DNA from: an uncultured Eubacterium sp.
GTDB lineage: Bacteria; Bacillota; Clostridia; Lachnospirales; Lachnospiraceae
Length of the DNA: 64,000 nucleotides
Direction: 5' to 3'
NCBI GenBank assembly: GCA_910577225.1
Contig: CAJTMV010000007.1
Coordinates: 1-64,000, forward strand
Made by a program: the position numbers and the translations under genes. The notes under the pieces were generated by a model that saw only the letters and a list, made by a program, of their open reading frames with translations, searched no databases and had not been told where the DNA came from. Below are positions 48,661 to 58,331 of the stretch, piece after piece. How positions within the stretch are numbered: position 1 is the stretch's first letter; the number at the start of each line of letters is the position of its first letter.

Positions 48661-51553
48661 GAAAGAGACGAAATACGGTGATCACAGCAGCAGCAATCCG
48701 CAGATCATTCCTTTAACAAATCTGCTAAAAAAAGGTATTGTATATGAGGAAGTACAGGATTTTGAACATTCGATTTATAATAACGTCTATTTATGGGCAA
48801 AAGAAGCAGTGGAGCAGATTACCGCTGACAGCCGGCAGAAAGAGAAGTTCCGTCAGAGTAATACAAAAGTAAAAAATACAGAAACAAGTAACGTGATATC
48901 ATTTATCGGTCGGCGCGGAACAGGAAAAAGTTCCGCGATGCTGTCCTTTCAGGAAGCGTTAAAAAAATATCGGGGTAACAGCCAAAACTATAAGGAAGAA
49001 GGCATCATTTTCAGCGCGAACGCGAAAATGGAGAACGTAAGATTTTTTACGCTGGACTGCATCGATGCGGCAGCCATGGAAAAATCAGAGAGTGTATTTA
49101 CACTTGTACTTGCAAATATGCTTTCCAAGATTCAGGAGTTTAAAGAGAAAGAAAAGGATGATAAAAATTCTTATCTTATGAGATCCCTGCTGCAGAAGCT
49201 GGGTGATATTTATAAAGGGTACCGTTCTCTTTCACAACAGCATGACAACGAAGAAGATGTGTATTCTGCATATGAGAGTCTGAAAAGCGCGGCAAACAGT
49301 CAGAGTATTCGGGCACAGTTTGGACAGCTGGTCAGAGAATGTCTGCAATATTTTCAAAAAGACGACGATTATTTTACAAAAGAAGCATATCTGGTTATCG
49401 CGATCGACGATCTGGACATGGCGCATTATAATGAGCGTGCAACGGCGCATGGAAGAGTAAATATGCGGTCTTATGAAATTATGCGTGAGATTTCCAAATA
49501 TTTTTCCATACCGGGCGTAATTGTGCTGGCAGCTTATAATCATACCAATCTGCAGCGGCAGTGCAGCGGTTTTTTTATTGGCAGTAATTCAGACTTTTAC
49601 CGCAATATTAATCAAAAGGATGATATACTTCGCCATGGAGAAACACTGGCCGGAGAGTTTATGGAAAAAACGTTTGCGTCCGCATACCGTCTGTATATGC
49701 CGTCCTGGAAAAAATGGGATTACTTTAACTGGAATATTCGAATCGATATTGGAAAAAGCGGAGAAGATACGGATCTGCTGAAGCGGTTTCGCGATCAGGG
49801 AAGGCATATCTTTAAAATTAAAGAACTGCTGGAAATACTATTTGCTGAGAAAACAGGAGTCTTCTATGATTGTGAAGGGAAAAAAAGGCATTTTCTGGAG
49901 GTGGATTCCCTTCGTGCTCTGAATAGTATGTTATATTTGTTAATCGGTGAAGACGCATTGAAACGAAACGATCAAAATCATCTCGTACTGCTGAAAGAAA
50001 ATCGAAAAGACATATTCAAACGGGTCATGGACGACGTTTATTTCAGATTCGTTAATGAACGGTTATATAGAGAAGAAGAAAAAGCGTTATTTTATGAACT
50101 GCTTGAACTGCAGATCGATCGGCGCAGCGAGCGGATTGTCCAGCTGACCGCGCCAAAGATAGAACCGCTTGGCAGAAATATCAAACAGAAAATAAGATTT
50201 TTGTCTGAAAAAAAACAGCGCGGCAAGGATACGGACGCAAAAATTAAAATGGCAAAAGATAACAGTAACGTTACATACAATTACGCGGAGCTTTTGCATT
50301 GCATTTACCATATGACCAGAAAAGAAAAGATTTACTCAAAAGAGTTTGTAGCCTGTCTGCTGCATTCGTATTCTGTATGTCTCACGCAGATTTACGATCG
50401 TTATCAAGCGGCCAAACACGAGATTACAAAGGATGTCTATGTGAAACGATATCGCTATCAGAACGTGTCATGCGATAATCAGACAGAGGCATGCCAGACG
50501 GCGGATCTGGAAAGTTATAAATCGAAAGATGAGAAGATATATGATCATCTGCGTGAGAATGCACAATATCGCATCATGGATGAGGACAAGGAGCTTTACC
50601 TGGAAACGGTATCTGATCCGGATCAAAATGACAATAATTTTGTAAGAATGGAACGGAATTATCAGATACTAAAAGGTGTGATTGGCAAAACTGTCTTTGG
50701 ATATTGGACCGAGTATTATTTTCCGGTTGTAAAACTATCTCTCGATAGCAGGTATCCGGATGATCAGGTATTTTCAATCGGCAGTTTTAAAGATATTCGG
50801 GCAACGAATTTTCATGCGGAATTTCATATACAAGAGGAAGAAGATATTAGCAGGATGTTAAATGAGTGTATCTTTTTAATGACATTCTATATCGATATTC
50901 TTCAGTGGAAAAGTATTAAGGTAAGATGTGAAACAAATGAATATATGCAGGTGAGCAACGTTATTATGCAATGTGACGAAGGGAGTCATTTTGAATTAAC
51001 ATCGTTTGTTAAATTTTCGATATTATATCCGGATTATCTTTACAAAATGGAGCAGCTGCTGACAGAAGCATTTGATAAAGAAAAAGAGGATAGTATCCGT
51101 GTGGTTAAGTTTAAATTAAAAGTCCGGAAAAAGATTCAAAAACTGTTTGAAGAATTATGGGATTCTTATTATACATGGGATATGGAGTATGGAGGTATGA
51201 TACTTCCGATTCATAATCTGGATCTGATGTATAATCTTGTAAAACATTTGTTTCATGAGTATACGGAACAGAAGGAGTATATATCAACGTTACAGGATGA
51301 AAAGACATTTCTGGACGAATTTGAAACGATGCTGTATCATATCCTGAAACATCTTAGAAGGACAGACTTATTTTATTGTCTGGAAGGAACAGACAGTTTT
51401 GTGGAAAAATTTCAGCGCAGTCCGTTTATCCGGATGCTTGGGAATATGAAAAAAGATGAAAAATCAAAGAAGTTCATTGGTGAATATATTAATTATATTT
51501 CAGTAGCAATTTATAATGACAGCGGCAACAGAAAAGCGTCTGATGAATTTTAA
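48638..51553 (+). CDS. rdrA: RdrA-like P-loop ATPase (RADAR)
   Basis: 971 aa. ATG 48638 has GGAGAAATAGTC upstream inside the previous gene. Walker A SFIGRRGTGKSS (K97) and Walker B YLVIAIDDLDMAHYN (D257, D258) of the KAP/STAND-like type, with the sensor segment PGVIVLAAYNHTNLQRQ after it. The large helical remainder has no recognised domain. RdrA forms an oligomeric ring that partners the adenosine deaminase RdrB in RADAR, an anti-phage system acting on adenosine nucleotides/RNA. The call rests on the P-loop type, the length and especially the adjacent deaminase; it starts 15 bases before rdrB begins. Confidence 0.82.
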   Translation: MEQYRNSEKETKYGDHSSSNPQIIPLTNLLKKGIVYEEVQDFEHSIYNNVYLWAKEAVEQITADSRQKEKFRQSNTKVKNTETSNVISFIGRRGTGKSSAMLSFQEALKKYRGNSQNYKEEGIIFSANAKMENVRFFTLDCIDAAAMEKSESVFTLVLANMLSKIQEFKEKEKDDKNSYLMRSLLQKLGDIYKGYRSLSQQHDNEEDVYSAYESLKSAANSQSIRAQFGQLVRECLQYFQKDDDYFTKEAYLVIAIDDLDMAHYNERATAHGRVNMRSYEIMREISKYFSIPGVIVLAAYNHTNLQRQCSGFFIGSNSDFYRNINQKDDILRHGETLAGEFMEKTFASAYRLYMPSWKKWDYFNWNIRIDIGKSGEDTDLLKRFRDQGRHIFKIKELLEILFAEKTGVFYDCEGKKRHFLEVDSLRALNSMLYLLIGEDALKRNDQNHLVLLKENRKDIFKRVMDDVYFRFVNERLYREEEKALFYELLELQIDRRSERIVQLTAPKIEPLGRNIKQKIRFLSEKKQRGKDTDAKIKMAKDNSNVTYNYAELLHCIYHMTRKEKIYSKEFVACLLHSYSVCLTQIYDRYQAAKHEITKDVYVKRYRYQNVSCDNQTEACQTADLESYKSKDEKIYDHLRENAQYRIMDEDKELYLETVSDPDQNDNNFVRMERNYQILKGVIGKTVFGYWTEYYFPVVKLSLDSRYPDDQVFSIGSFKDIRATNFHAEFHIQEEEDISRMLNECIFLMTFYIDILQWKSIKVRCETNEYMQVSNVIMQCDEGSHFELTSFVKFSILYPDYLYKMEQLLTEAFDKEKEDSIRVVKFKLKVRKKIQKLFEELWDSYYTWDMEYGGMILPIHNLDLMYNLVKHLFHEYTEQKEYISTLQDEKTFLDEFETMLYHILKHLRRTDLFYCLEGTDSFVEKFQRSPFIRMLGNMKKDEKSKKFIGEYINYISVAIYNDSGNRKASDEF

Positions 51554-51568
51554 GAGGAGTGGCAAAAT

Positions 51569-54500
51569 GTGATCGATTTTACGGCTAAAATACTTGTAAA
51601 AGCAATGCATGATATTTCTTCCTGGGATATTATTAATAAAAAAGCGCGTTTTGACGCTATTTCTATCAGACAGCTGCAGAGGATCTGCTTTCATTCAGAA
51701 AATGATATGGATGAAACTGCGCTGCTTCGAAAGCTGCATTATCTGAAAGAATGGATAAATACGCAGCTGCATGGAAACGGATGGACGACAGACGCCCGCT
51801 TCGATACAGAATCGGGTGTTCATGGACAGGATGATGCAGAAGCCATTGGAATTTTTGATCTGGTGCACTGTCTGACGGCCAATCTGCTGACGATTAACAG
51901 AGGCAGAGTCGTATACAGATATAAATATTTAAAAACATGGAATTATCTGTCTGGCAAGATCGGGCAAAATCTGCTGATTACAAGTATTTATGCAATGAAA
52001 GACTATAAAGAGGGGATTCATCGCACAGATTTTCATGGCACAGACGTGATTTATCATGATAATCAGACGTTAAATGAAATACTGGATCGGGGAATGTCAG
52101 AAAATCATTTCCATTTGCGGTGTTCGATTCCGTATTTTTTGCTTTCCTGGCTGTCTTTGATGAATTCGGTTACGGTAACAAAGACGGCGGATTTACTGGA
52201 TATGCTCAACCGCGAGCCAAGAAATCCCAAAATGCGTTACAGCGAAAGACCAGCTGAAGAAAAATTTTCCATGCTGCATTTAAAAGCAGCTGCGATCCGG
52301 GTTTATTTATATGCTTATCTGACAGATCAGCTGATTGAATTTGGTGAATATTATGCTTCTGCGGAAATGATTCTGGAGCATATTTTAGTGACAGAACCGG
52401 TATACGAGCTGCTTCACGAATTTGAAGAACAAAAGCAGATGCAAAAATCAGGGGAAGCAGGCGTGCAGACGGACAATCAGGTATGTGGAAATCTGGAACA
52501 GTATCTGGAGAATGTGATACATACAGACCGTATGAAAAGGGAATGCACGGGATTTATCTGGTTTGTGACGAAATGTTTTCCAAATATTCCGATGTCTATC
52601 TTTATGGACGGTGAGTTTGTTTTCAGCAGAACAAACAGGGAGATACTTGTTCGTTATGTTGAGAAACATTATGAACCGTTGCTGCTGCGGCAGTGTGCCT
52701 GGCTATATCGTGACAAATATTGGAAGATATTCCGCAGAGAGTGGATGCGGCAGACAAATAACGCGCTGGAACGGCTGCTGAAAGATCCGTATTCTTACGA
52801 TCTTAGAAGTTACCGGAGTTATATTCAGCATGTCATCGACGGATTTCATGCGAGTAACAGCCGTGTTTACAAGGATTATGCACTTACCAGTGTAGCGGCT
52901 TATGATAAAGAAGACTGGAATTATCATGTGCTTATGGGAGAGCGCTGGCTGATCTATGAAATGGAGCGGAGAAGATTCGATGGGAGAAAAGGCGGCAGCA
53001 CAGGAAATGAAAAATATTTGTATCATTTGTTCTTTTTGTATCTTGTTATTAAAGAATCATTTCGCAGTGAACTCCTGCAAAATAATGATAAAATAGGATT
53101 TCGCAATTTTCAGACGTATCAAAAACGTAAAACATGGTTTACAACTTCATTTACAGAAGGAGAACTTGCTGAAATTGCCGTTAAAAACGCTTTTCGCAGC
53201 CAGAATCTGGAATGTCTTGAGGTAAGGGTAGTGCCGCAGGAAAGCGGCGAACAGAATATACGAATGATTCAAGGATACGATCAGGCAATTGGAGAGATTT
53301 ACAGAAAGACGAACAAGGAAGAAAAAATACCGGCATATTTTTATGTATTTCACTTTCGAAAACAAATGGATCGGATGCATGGAGAAGGCATACTCAGGTG
53401 TCGGCATGAAAAATACAGGCAGCGTCTGAAAAAACTGGCGTGGGCAATGATATCCATGCGTGTCAGGAATCCCGACATTGGCGTGCGGCTGAAAGGGATC
53501 GACGCCTGTTCCAGTGAAGACGGATGTCGTCCGGAAGTATTTGCTGTCGTCTTCCGTACGCTTAAGCAGCATACAGTATATCGGACAGATACGAAGAAGA
53601 AACTGCCGCAGCTAAGAGTCAGTTATCATGTAGGAGAAGAAAATCAGGATGTGCTGGACGGACTGCGTGCCATCGATGAAGCTGTCTATTTTCTGAACCT
53701 TGGCAGCGGCGACCGTCTTGGACATGCGACGATGCTCGGCATTTGTGCAGAAGAGTGGTATATGCGAAATGATTATAAAATATCGATCAGACAGCAGGAT
53801 TATCTGGATAATGTCGTATGGATGTATCACAGAATGGTTCATTATCATATATCGAACAAAGATAATCTGCTGGAGTATCTGGAAGGAGAGTTTCAGAAAT
53901 ATTTTAATCTCGTATATGAGCGCAATATGAGCGATGAATATAATAAAAGGATACTGGATCAAAGAGAAGAATACCGGATACAGGAAACAGATCCTTATGG
54001 AAAATCGGATCACAGACGCAGCGCACTTTACAGCAGAAGTCATACACTGCATTTTAATATACATAATTATTATTATGCATGGGAGCTGCGGGGAGACGAC
54101 CCGCATTTATATGCAGACGGTTTTTACAATGCGCATATGCTGTTAGACGTACAGTGGGATGATCAGCGTATTAATCCACATCTGGATCTTGAAAAGAGGG
54201 ATATTGCAGAGGCAGCCGTATTATATCATATGTATCACTATAATGATGAGGTACGAAAAGAGGGAGATAAGCCGGTGGTTGTGAAAATTCCTTATTATAT
54301 GGTACAGGGTATCGGACTTTTGCAGAAATCCATGCAGAAAACGATTGCAAAAAGAGGAATATCGATTGAAACAAACCCTTCATCCAATCTGATGATCGGG
54401 GGTCTGTCTGGTTATGATTCTCATCCGATCGTATCGTTTTATAATCGTGGACTGACCAGCGATATGTCTCAGATCTGTGAGTGTCCGCAAATCAACGTAT

Positions 54501-54745
54501 CGATCAATACAGACAACGCAGGCGTATTTGCAACGACATTATATAATGAACATACGCTGATGGCATATGCGCTGGAAAATAAAAAAAATATGGACGGTAC
54601 TTATGTGTATAAAAAAGATATGGTGTATGAATGGATCGACCACATTCGTGAAATGGGAAATATGCAGTCATTCAGCAAAGAATTAAGACTGGGAGATCGT
54701 TCGGCTGATTCTGTAGTTATAAATCCAAAGCATGAATGGCTGTGA
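51569..54745 (+). CDS. rdrB: RdrB-like adenosine deaminase (RADAR)
   Basis: 1058 aa from GTG 51569 (GAGGAG 9 bases upstream; the overlapping ATG at 51567 hits a stop at once). The adenosine-deaminase metal-site motifs are present but widely spaced: SENHFHLR (H180, H182), YHVGEE (H687, E690), GDRLGHAT (H719) and, near the C-terminus, NPSSNLMIGGLSGYDSHP and SINTDNAG (D982). Long insertions separate the first and second motif, as in RdrB, which is a split, expanded deaminase. All metal ligands and the catalytic glutamate are kept, so it should be active on adenosine in RNA or ATP. Probably transcribed with the two genes upstream. Confidence 0.85.
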   Translation: MIDFTAKILVKAMHDISSWDIINKKARFDAISIRQLQRICFHSENDMDETALLRKLHYLKEWINTQLHGNGWTTDARFDTESGVHGQDDAEAIGIFDLVHCLTANLLTINRGRVVYRYKYLKTWNYLSGKIGQNLLITSIYAMKDYKEGIHRTDFHGTDVIYHDNQTLNEILDRGMSENHFHLRCSIPYFLLSWLSLMNSVTVTKTADLLDMLNREPRNPKMRYSERPAEEKFSMLHLKAAAIRVYLYAYLTDQLIEFGEYYASAEMILEHILVTEPVYELLHEFEEQKQMQKSGEAGVQTDNQVCGNLEQYLENVIHTDRMKRECTGFIWFVTKCFPNIPMSIFMDGEFVFSRTNREILVRYVEKHYEPLLLRQCAWLYRDKYWKIFRREWMRQTNNALERLLKDPYSYDLRSYRSYIQHVIDGFHASNSRVYKDYALTSVAAYDKEDWNYHVLMGERWLIYEMERRRFDGRKGGSTGNEKYLYHLFFLYLVIKESFRSELLQNNDKIGFRNFQTYQKRKTWFTTSFTEGELAEIAVKNAFRSQNLECLEVRVVPQESGEQNIRMIQGYDQAIGEIYRKTNKEEKIPAYFYVFHFRKQMDRMHGEGILRCRHEKYRQRLKKLAWAMISMRVRNPDIGVRLKGIDACSSEDGCRPEVFAVVFRTLKQHTVYRTDTKKKLPQLRVSYHVGEENQDVLDGLRAIDEAVYFLNLGSGDRLGHATMLGICAEEWYMRNDYKISIRQQDYLDNVVWMYHRMVHYHISNKDNLLEYLEGEFQKYFNLVYERNMSDEYNKRILDQREEYRIQETDPYGKSDHRRSALYSRSHTLHFNIHNYYYAWELRGDDPHLYADGFYNAHMLLDVQWDDQRINPHLDLEKRDIAEAAVLYHMYHYNDEVRKEGDKPVVVKIPYYMVQGIGLLQKSMQKTIAKRGISIETNPSSNLMIGGLSGYDSHPIVSFYNRGLTSDMSQICECPQINVSINTDNAGVFATTLYNEHTLMAYALENKKNMDGTYVYKKDMVYEWIDHIREMGNMQSFSKELRLGDRSADSVVINPKHEWL

Positions 54746-54859
54746 AACGATTCGTAAGAGAACAGAGAACTGGAAAATTTTAAAAAGAAAAATGCTGCAT
54801 AACTATCCGTTTTCAGGCAACACTATTCCTAAAACAAATAAAAAGGTGGATGGTGTCAA

Positions 54860-55753
54860 ATGAAAAGGAACAGAATGCGAAGATTTTTCCAACAAAAACA
54901 ATATGCAATTGCTTCTCTTGTATTATTTGCAGCGATTGCAGCAATGACAGGCGTATATGTATCAAATCAGATTACGAATGAACGTCAGGAACAGGAACTG
55001 GCGCAGAAAGAAAAAGAACTGGCCGAATCAGCCAGACAGGAATTTGAAAGTAATACGGCATTAGACAGCGGTAACGATCCTTTTGTCAATCAGGCAAAAC
55101 TGCCGGATCAGGAGGAAGATGTGAAAAGCGTTACTTCTGTCATTCAGCCTCAGGAGAATACTGCGGATCCGGATAAGAATCTGACTGAAACAGATACAGA
55201 TAAGGATACGCAGAAACCAGAACAAAAAGAGAGCGATGCTGCAACAGATGAAGCAGCTCAGAAAAAAACGCCGGAAACAGCGGCTGAAAATACGAAACAA
55301 AATACGACGGCACATTCCAAAGCAGCAGTTTCACTGAACTTTTCACCAGAATCTGAGCTTGGATGGCCGTTGCAGGGTGACGTAATCTTAAATTACAGCA
55401 TGGATCAGACAGTATATTTCGCAACGCTGGATCAGTATAAATATAATCCTGCCCTGATTATTGCAGGAAAAGTAAACGATCCGGTAAATGCGGCTGCTAC
55501 TGGAAAGATTACGGATATTTCTGCAAACGAAGAGACGGGTCTTACTGTGACAATGGATCTCGGAAACGGATACAGCGCTGTTTATGGACAGTTAAAAGAA
55601 GTATTATATAAAGAAGGAGCTACTGTAGAAGCCGGAAATGCGATTGGTTATGTGGCCGAGCCAACCAAATATTATTCCGTAGAAGGCAGCAACCTGTATT
55701 TTGAGCTGCTGAAAGATCAGGAACCGGTGAACCCAATGCAGTATATGCAGTAA
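54860..55753 (+). CDS. degenerate M23/LytM-domain protein, SpoIIQ-like
   Basis: 297 aa. A membrane helix near residues 15-35 (QYAIASLVLFAAIAAMTGVYV) is followed by a coiled-coil, an acidic Thr/Asp/Glu-rich linker and a C-terminal M23 domain (about 165-297). The usual metal ligands (HxxxD and HxH) are replaced: LNYSMDQTVYFATLDQYK at the first site and SNLYFELLKDQ at the second, so it should not hydrolyse peptidoglycan. That pattern suits SpoIIQ, which binds SpoIIIAH across the forespore septum. A strong AAAAGGTGG ribosome site precedes the ATG. Confidence 0.8.
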   Translation: MKRNRMRRFFQQKQYAIASLVLFAAIAAMTGVYVSNQITNERQEQELAQKEKELAESARQEFESNTALDSGNDPFVNQAKLPDQEEDVKSVTSVIQPQENTADPDKNLTETDTDKDTQKPEQKESDAATDEAAQKKTPETAAENTKQNTTAHSKAAVSLNFSPESELGWPLQGDVILNYSMDQTVYFATLDQYKYNPALIIAGKVNDPVNAAATGKITDISANEETGLTVTMDLGNGYSAVYGQLKEVLYKEGATVEAGNAIGYVAEPTKYYSVEGSNLYFELLKDQEPVNPMQYMQ

Positions 55754-55771
55754 ATTCAGATATAGTTTTTA

Positions 55772-55826
55772 TCCAGCCCAGATGGAAGTATCGATTTTAT
55801 GATATGAAAGAATGGGCTGGATTTTA
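55772..55826 (+). terminator. hairpin after the SpoIIQ-like gene
   Basis: TCCAGCCCA (55772-55780) pairs with TGGGCTGGA (55813-55821) and is followed by ttttac. The loop is 32 bases. A 70-codon frame starting at 55804 lies over the 3' arm and looks spurious. Confidence 0.65.
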
Positions 55827-56073
55827 CTTTGTCAGATTTATATATCAAATGGAAAATAAAAACATTGGCATAGTTATCCTCCTGGCATATAATAGTATTG
55901 TAACGACCAATCCATACAGATCTCTGACGAATACGCGAAGAGAAGGCCGGCTGAAATACAAAATATCTGTGAATGAGATACGCAGGTGTGCCGGATATGC
56001 AGATGCAGAATTCTGACGGGAATTGTGATAACTTATCGCGGCACGCAAATTGGTCGATTGCATAGAGGCAAAC

Positions 56074-56134
56074 AGGAGTCCTGCAGGCGGGCAGTGCATA
56101 TGGCGGATGCCATATACATGCTTCCGGGACTCCT
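56074..56134. ncRNA. long structured hairpin, possible leader or small RNA
   Basis: AGGAGTCC (56074-56081) pairs with GGACTCCT (56127-56134); an inner stem built on ATATGGC / GCCATAT plus flanking pairs (GCA-TGC) is capped by the loop ggat. This gives a 61-base two-part hairpin with a purine-rich internal loop. It lies 72 bases before the GIY-YIG gene with no T-run, so a terminator is less likely than a structured RNA. The rest of 55754-56206 has no gene. Confidence 0.4.
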
Positions 56135-56206
56135 TACATAATGTAAAAGAATATTTCGTCAGCAATAAACTGCGAACAAATGTAATATAAATACGGAGTA
56201 TCTAAT

Positions 56207-56497
56207 ATGGAATACAGAAATTATACATATATTATAGAATGCAGAGATGGCAGTCTTTATACAGGATGGACAAACTGTATCGAAAAAAGAATTCGTGAGC
56301 ATAACAATGGAACAGGGGCCAAATTTACACGCGGAAGAGGGCCGGTTACGCTGCGTTATCTGGAAATATCAGAAACAAAGTCAGAGGCCATGAAACGGGA
56401 AGCTGCGATCAAAAAAATGAACTGTGCAAAAAAACGACAACTGATTGTTGATGGAGAGCTGAAAAAAATATTGGAAGAAAATCACATCTGTATTTGA
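56207..56497 (+). CDS. GIY-YIG nuclease-superfamily protein (YazA/UPF0213)
   Basis: 96 aa. Single GIY-YIG domain: YTYIIECRDGSLYTGWTNCIEKRIREHNNG, with the Tyr, Gly and Arg of the motif and a C-terminal basic helix (KREAAIKKMNCAKKRQLI). In Bacillus, yazA lies between trmN6 and rsmI, but here it stands apart. Biological substrate unknown. Confidence 0.9.
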   Translation: MEYRNYTYIIECRDGSLYTGWTNCIEKRIREHNNGTGAKFTRGRGPVTLRYLEISETKSEAMKREAAIKKMNCAKKRQLIVDGELKKILEENHICI

Positions 56498-56522
56498 CAA
56501 TTTCCATTTTGTTTGCTATGAT
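56494..56522 (+). promoter_or_regulatory. promoter of the DEAD-box helicase gene
   Basis: TTGACA (56494-56499), 17-bp spacer, TATGAT (56517-56522), about 37 bp before the start codon. It overlaps the end of the GIY-YIG gene. Confidence 0.85.
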
Positions 56523-56558
56523 GAAACACGTTGCAGTCAACAAACAAAAGGAGCAAAC

Positions 56559-58142
56559 ATGAAATTTGATGAATTAGAACTATTTCCGGCTGTTATGCGC
56601 GGAATAAAAGAAATGGGATTCGAAGAAGCGACTCCGATTCAGAGTAAGGCAATCCCTGTCTTAATGGAAGGAAAAGATGTGATCGGGCAGGCACAGACCG
56701 GAACCGGTAAAACGGCTGCATTTGGAATCCCGGTACTGCAGAAAGTAGATCCATCCAGTAAAAAGACGCAGGCAGTGATCTTATCGCCAACCAGAGAGCT
56801 GGCAATTCAGGTCGCGGATGAATTACGAAAATTAAGCAAATATATGCATGGCATTAAAGTGCTGCCAGTCTACGGCGGTCAGGAAATTACAAAGCAGATT
56901 CGTTCTCTCAAAGGCGGATGTCAGATTATCGTAGGTACGCCAGGACGTATTATGGATCATCTGCGCAGAAAGACGATACGCTGTGAACAGGTAAATACAA
57001 TTATACTCGATGAAGCAGATGAAATGCTGGATATGGGATTTCGCGAAGATATTGAGACAATTCTGGAATATATCCCTGGAGAACATCAGACGGTCCTGTT
57101 TTCCGCAACCATGCCGAAACCGATTCTGGAAATTACAAGAAAATATCAGCATGACGCGGTTACAATTAAAATTGTAAAAAAAGAGCTGACAGTCCCAAGT
57201 ATCGAGCAGTATTATTATGATGCAAAACGTCGGGATAAAGTAGATATGCTGACAAGACTGCTGGATTACTACAATCCAAAGCTGTCGTTAATCTTTTGCA
57301 ATACAAAACGATGCGTGGATGAGCTGACCAAAGAGCTGTCAGATCGCGGTTATTTTGCAGAAGGTCTGCATGGAGATATGAAGCAGGCACAGCGTGACCG
57401 TGTGATGAAAAACTTCCGTACAGGAAAAACAGAAATTCTGATTGCTACAGATGTTGCGGCCAGAGGAATCGATGTAGACGATGTTGAAGCTGTATTTAAC
57501 TACGATCTTCCGCAGGACGACGAATATTATGTACACCGCATCGGCAGAACCGGGCGGGCCGGCAGAACCGGTATGGCATTTACGTTTGTAAAAGGAAAAG
57601 AAGTCTATAAACTGAAAGAAATCGAACGCTATTGCAAGACGAAAATACTTGCCCGTAAGCTGCCATCTATGGATGACGTTACTGTGATTAAGACAGAAAA
57701 GATTATGGAGCAGCTGGAGCATATAATGGAAGAATACGATCTGTCCCGTATGCTGGATTTAATAGAGGATAAGATCAATGAGGCGGATTATACGGCGATG
57801 GATATTGCAGCGGCATTCCTGCGCCAGGCGCTGTATGGTTATGAAGAAAACGACCGTACAAACGACGATTTCTTTGATTTTGGCGATACGGGCGCTGAAG
57901 AAGGAATGGTACGATTATTTATCAATATCGGAAAAAATCAGAGAGTACGTGCCGGCGATATTCTGGGCGCCATTGCAGGCGAAGCAGGGATATCCGGAGA
58001 TCTTGTAGGGGCCATCGATATGTATGATAAATATACATTTGTAGAAGTACCGCGCGAATATGGAAAAGAAGTACTAAAAGCGATGTCCAAAGCAAAAATC
58101 AAAGGTAAAACGATTAATATCGAACCGGCAAATCAGAAATAA
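56559..58142 (+). CDS. DEAD-box ATP-dependent RNA helicase with DbpA-type RNA-binding domain
   Basis: 527 aa. All helicase motifs are visible: Q motif FEEATPIQSKAIP, motif I AQTGTGKT, PTRELA, TPGR, DEAD in LDEADEMLDMGF, SAT, and motifs V and VI ATDVAARGIDV and HRIGRTGRAG. A charged linker is followed by a C-terminal DbpA-like RNA-recognition fold (VRLFINIGKNQRVRAGDILGAIAGEAG ...), which in DbpA/YxiN targets 23S rRNA. Expected role: ribosome assembly or RNA remodelling. Own promoter; ribosome site AAAGGAG. Confidence 0.92.
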   Translation: MKFDELELFPAVMRGIKEMGFEEATPIQSKAIPVLMEGKDVIGQAQTGTGKTAAFGIPVLQKVDPSSKKTQAVILSPTRELAIQVADELRKLSKYMHGIKVLPVYGGQEITKQIRSLKGGCQIIVGTPGRIMDHLRRKTIRCEQVNTIILDEADEMLDMGFREDIETILEYIPGEHQTVLFSATMPKPILEITRKYQHDAVTIKIVKKELTVPSIEQYYYDAKRRDKVDMLTRLLDYYNPKLSLIFCNTKRCVDELTKELSDRGYFAEGLHGDMKQAQRDRVMKNFRTGKTEILIATDVAARGIDVDDVEAVFNYDLPQDDEYYVHRIGRTGRAGRTGMAFTFVKGKEVYKLKEIERYCKTKILARKLPSMDDVTVIKTEKIMEQLEHIMEEYDLSRMLDLIEDKINEADYTAMDIAAAFLRQALYGYEENDRTNDDFFDFGDTGAEEGMVRLFINIGKNQRVRAGDILGAIAGEAGISGDLVGAIDMYDKYTFVEVPREYGKEVLKAMSKAKIKGKTINIEPANQK

Positions 58143-58247
58143 ACTGGTAAAAAAGGTTGATTTTACTACATTTTTACCAATAAATGTAAGAAAAAAGAAG
58201 TGTATTTAAATTTATGCAGAAAATATCTTAAAAATTGAAAAAAGATG

Positions 58248-58276
58248 TTGTAATAAATTTGAAAAGAGAGTATAAT
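58248..58276 (+). promoter_or_regulatory. promoter of the surface-protein gene
   Basis: TTGTAA (58248-58253), 17-bp spacer, TATAAT (58271-58276), about 55 bp before the start codon. Confidence 0.8.
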
Positions 58277-58331
58277 GATAACGCAACGATAAAAATACCC
58301 AATTTGGGTAAATAATGTGAGGAGGATGATG

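Noticed and set aside
55804..56016. 70-codon frame downstream of the SpoIIQ-like gene
   Set aside because: Starts inside the terminator hairpin, has no ribosome site and no recognisable domain.
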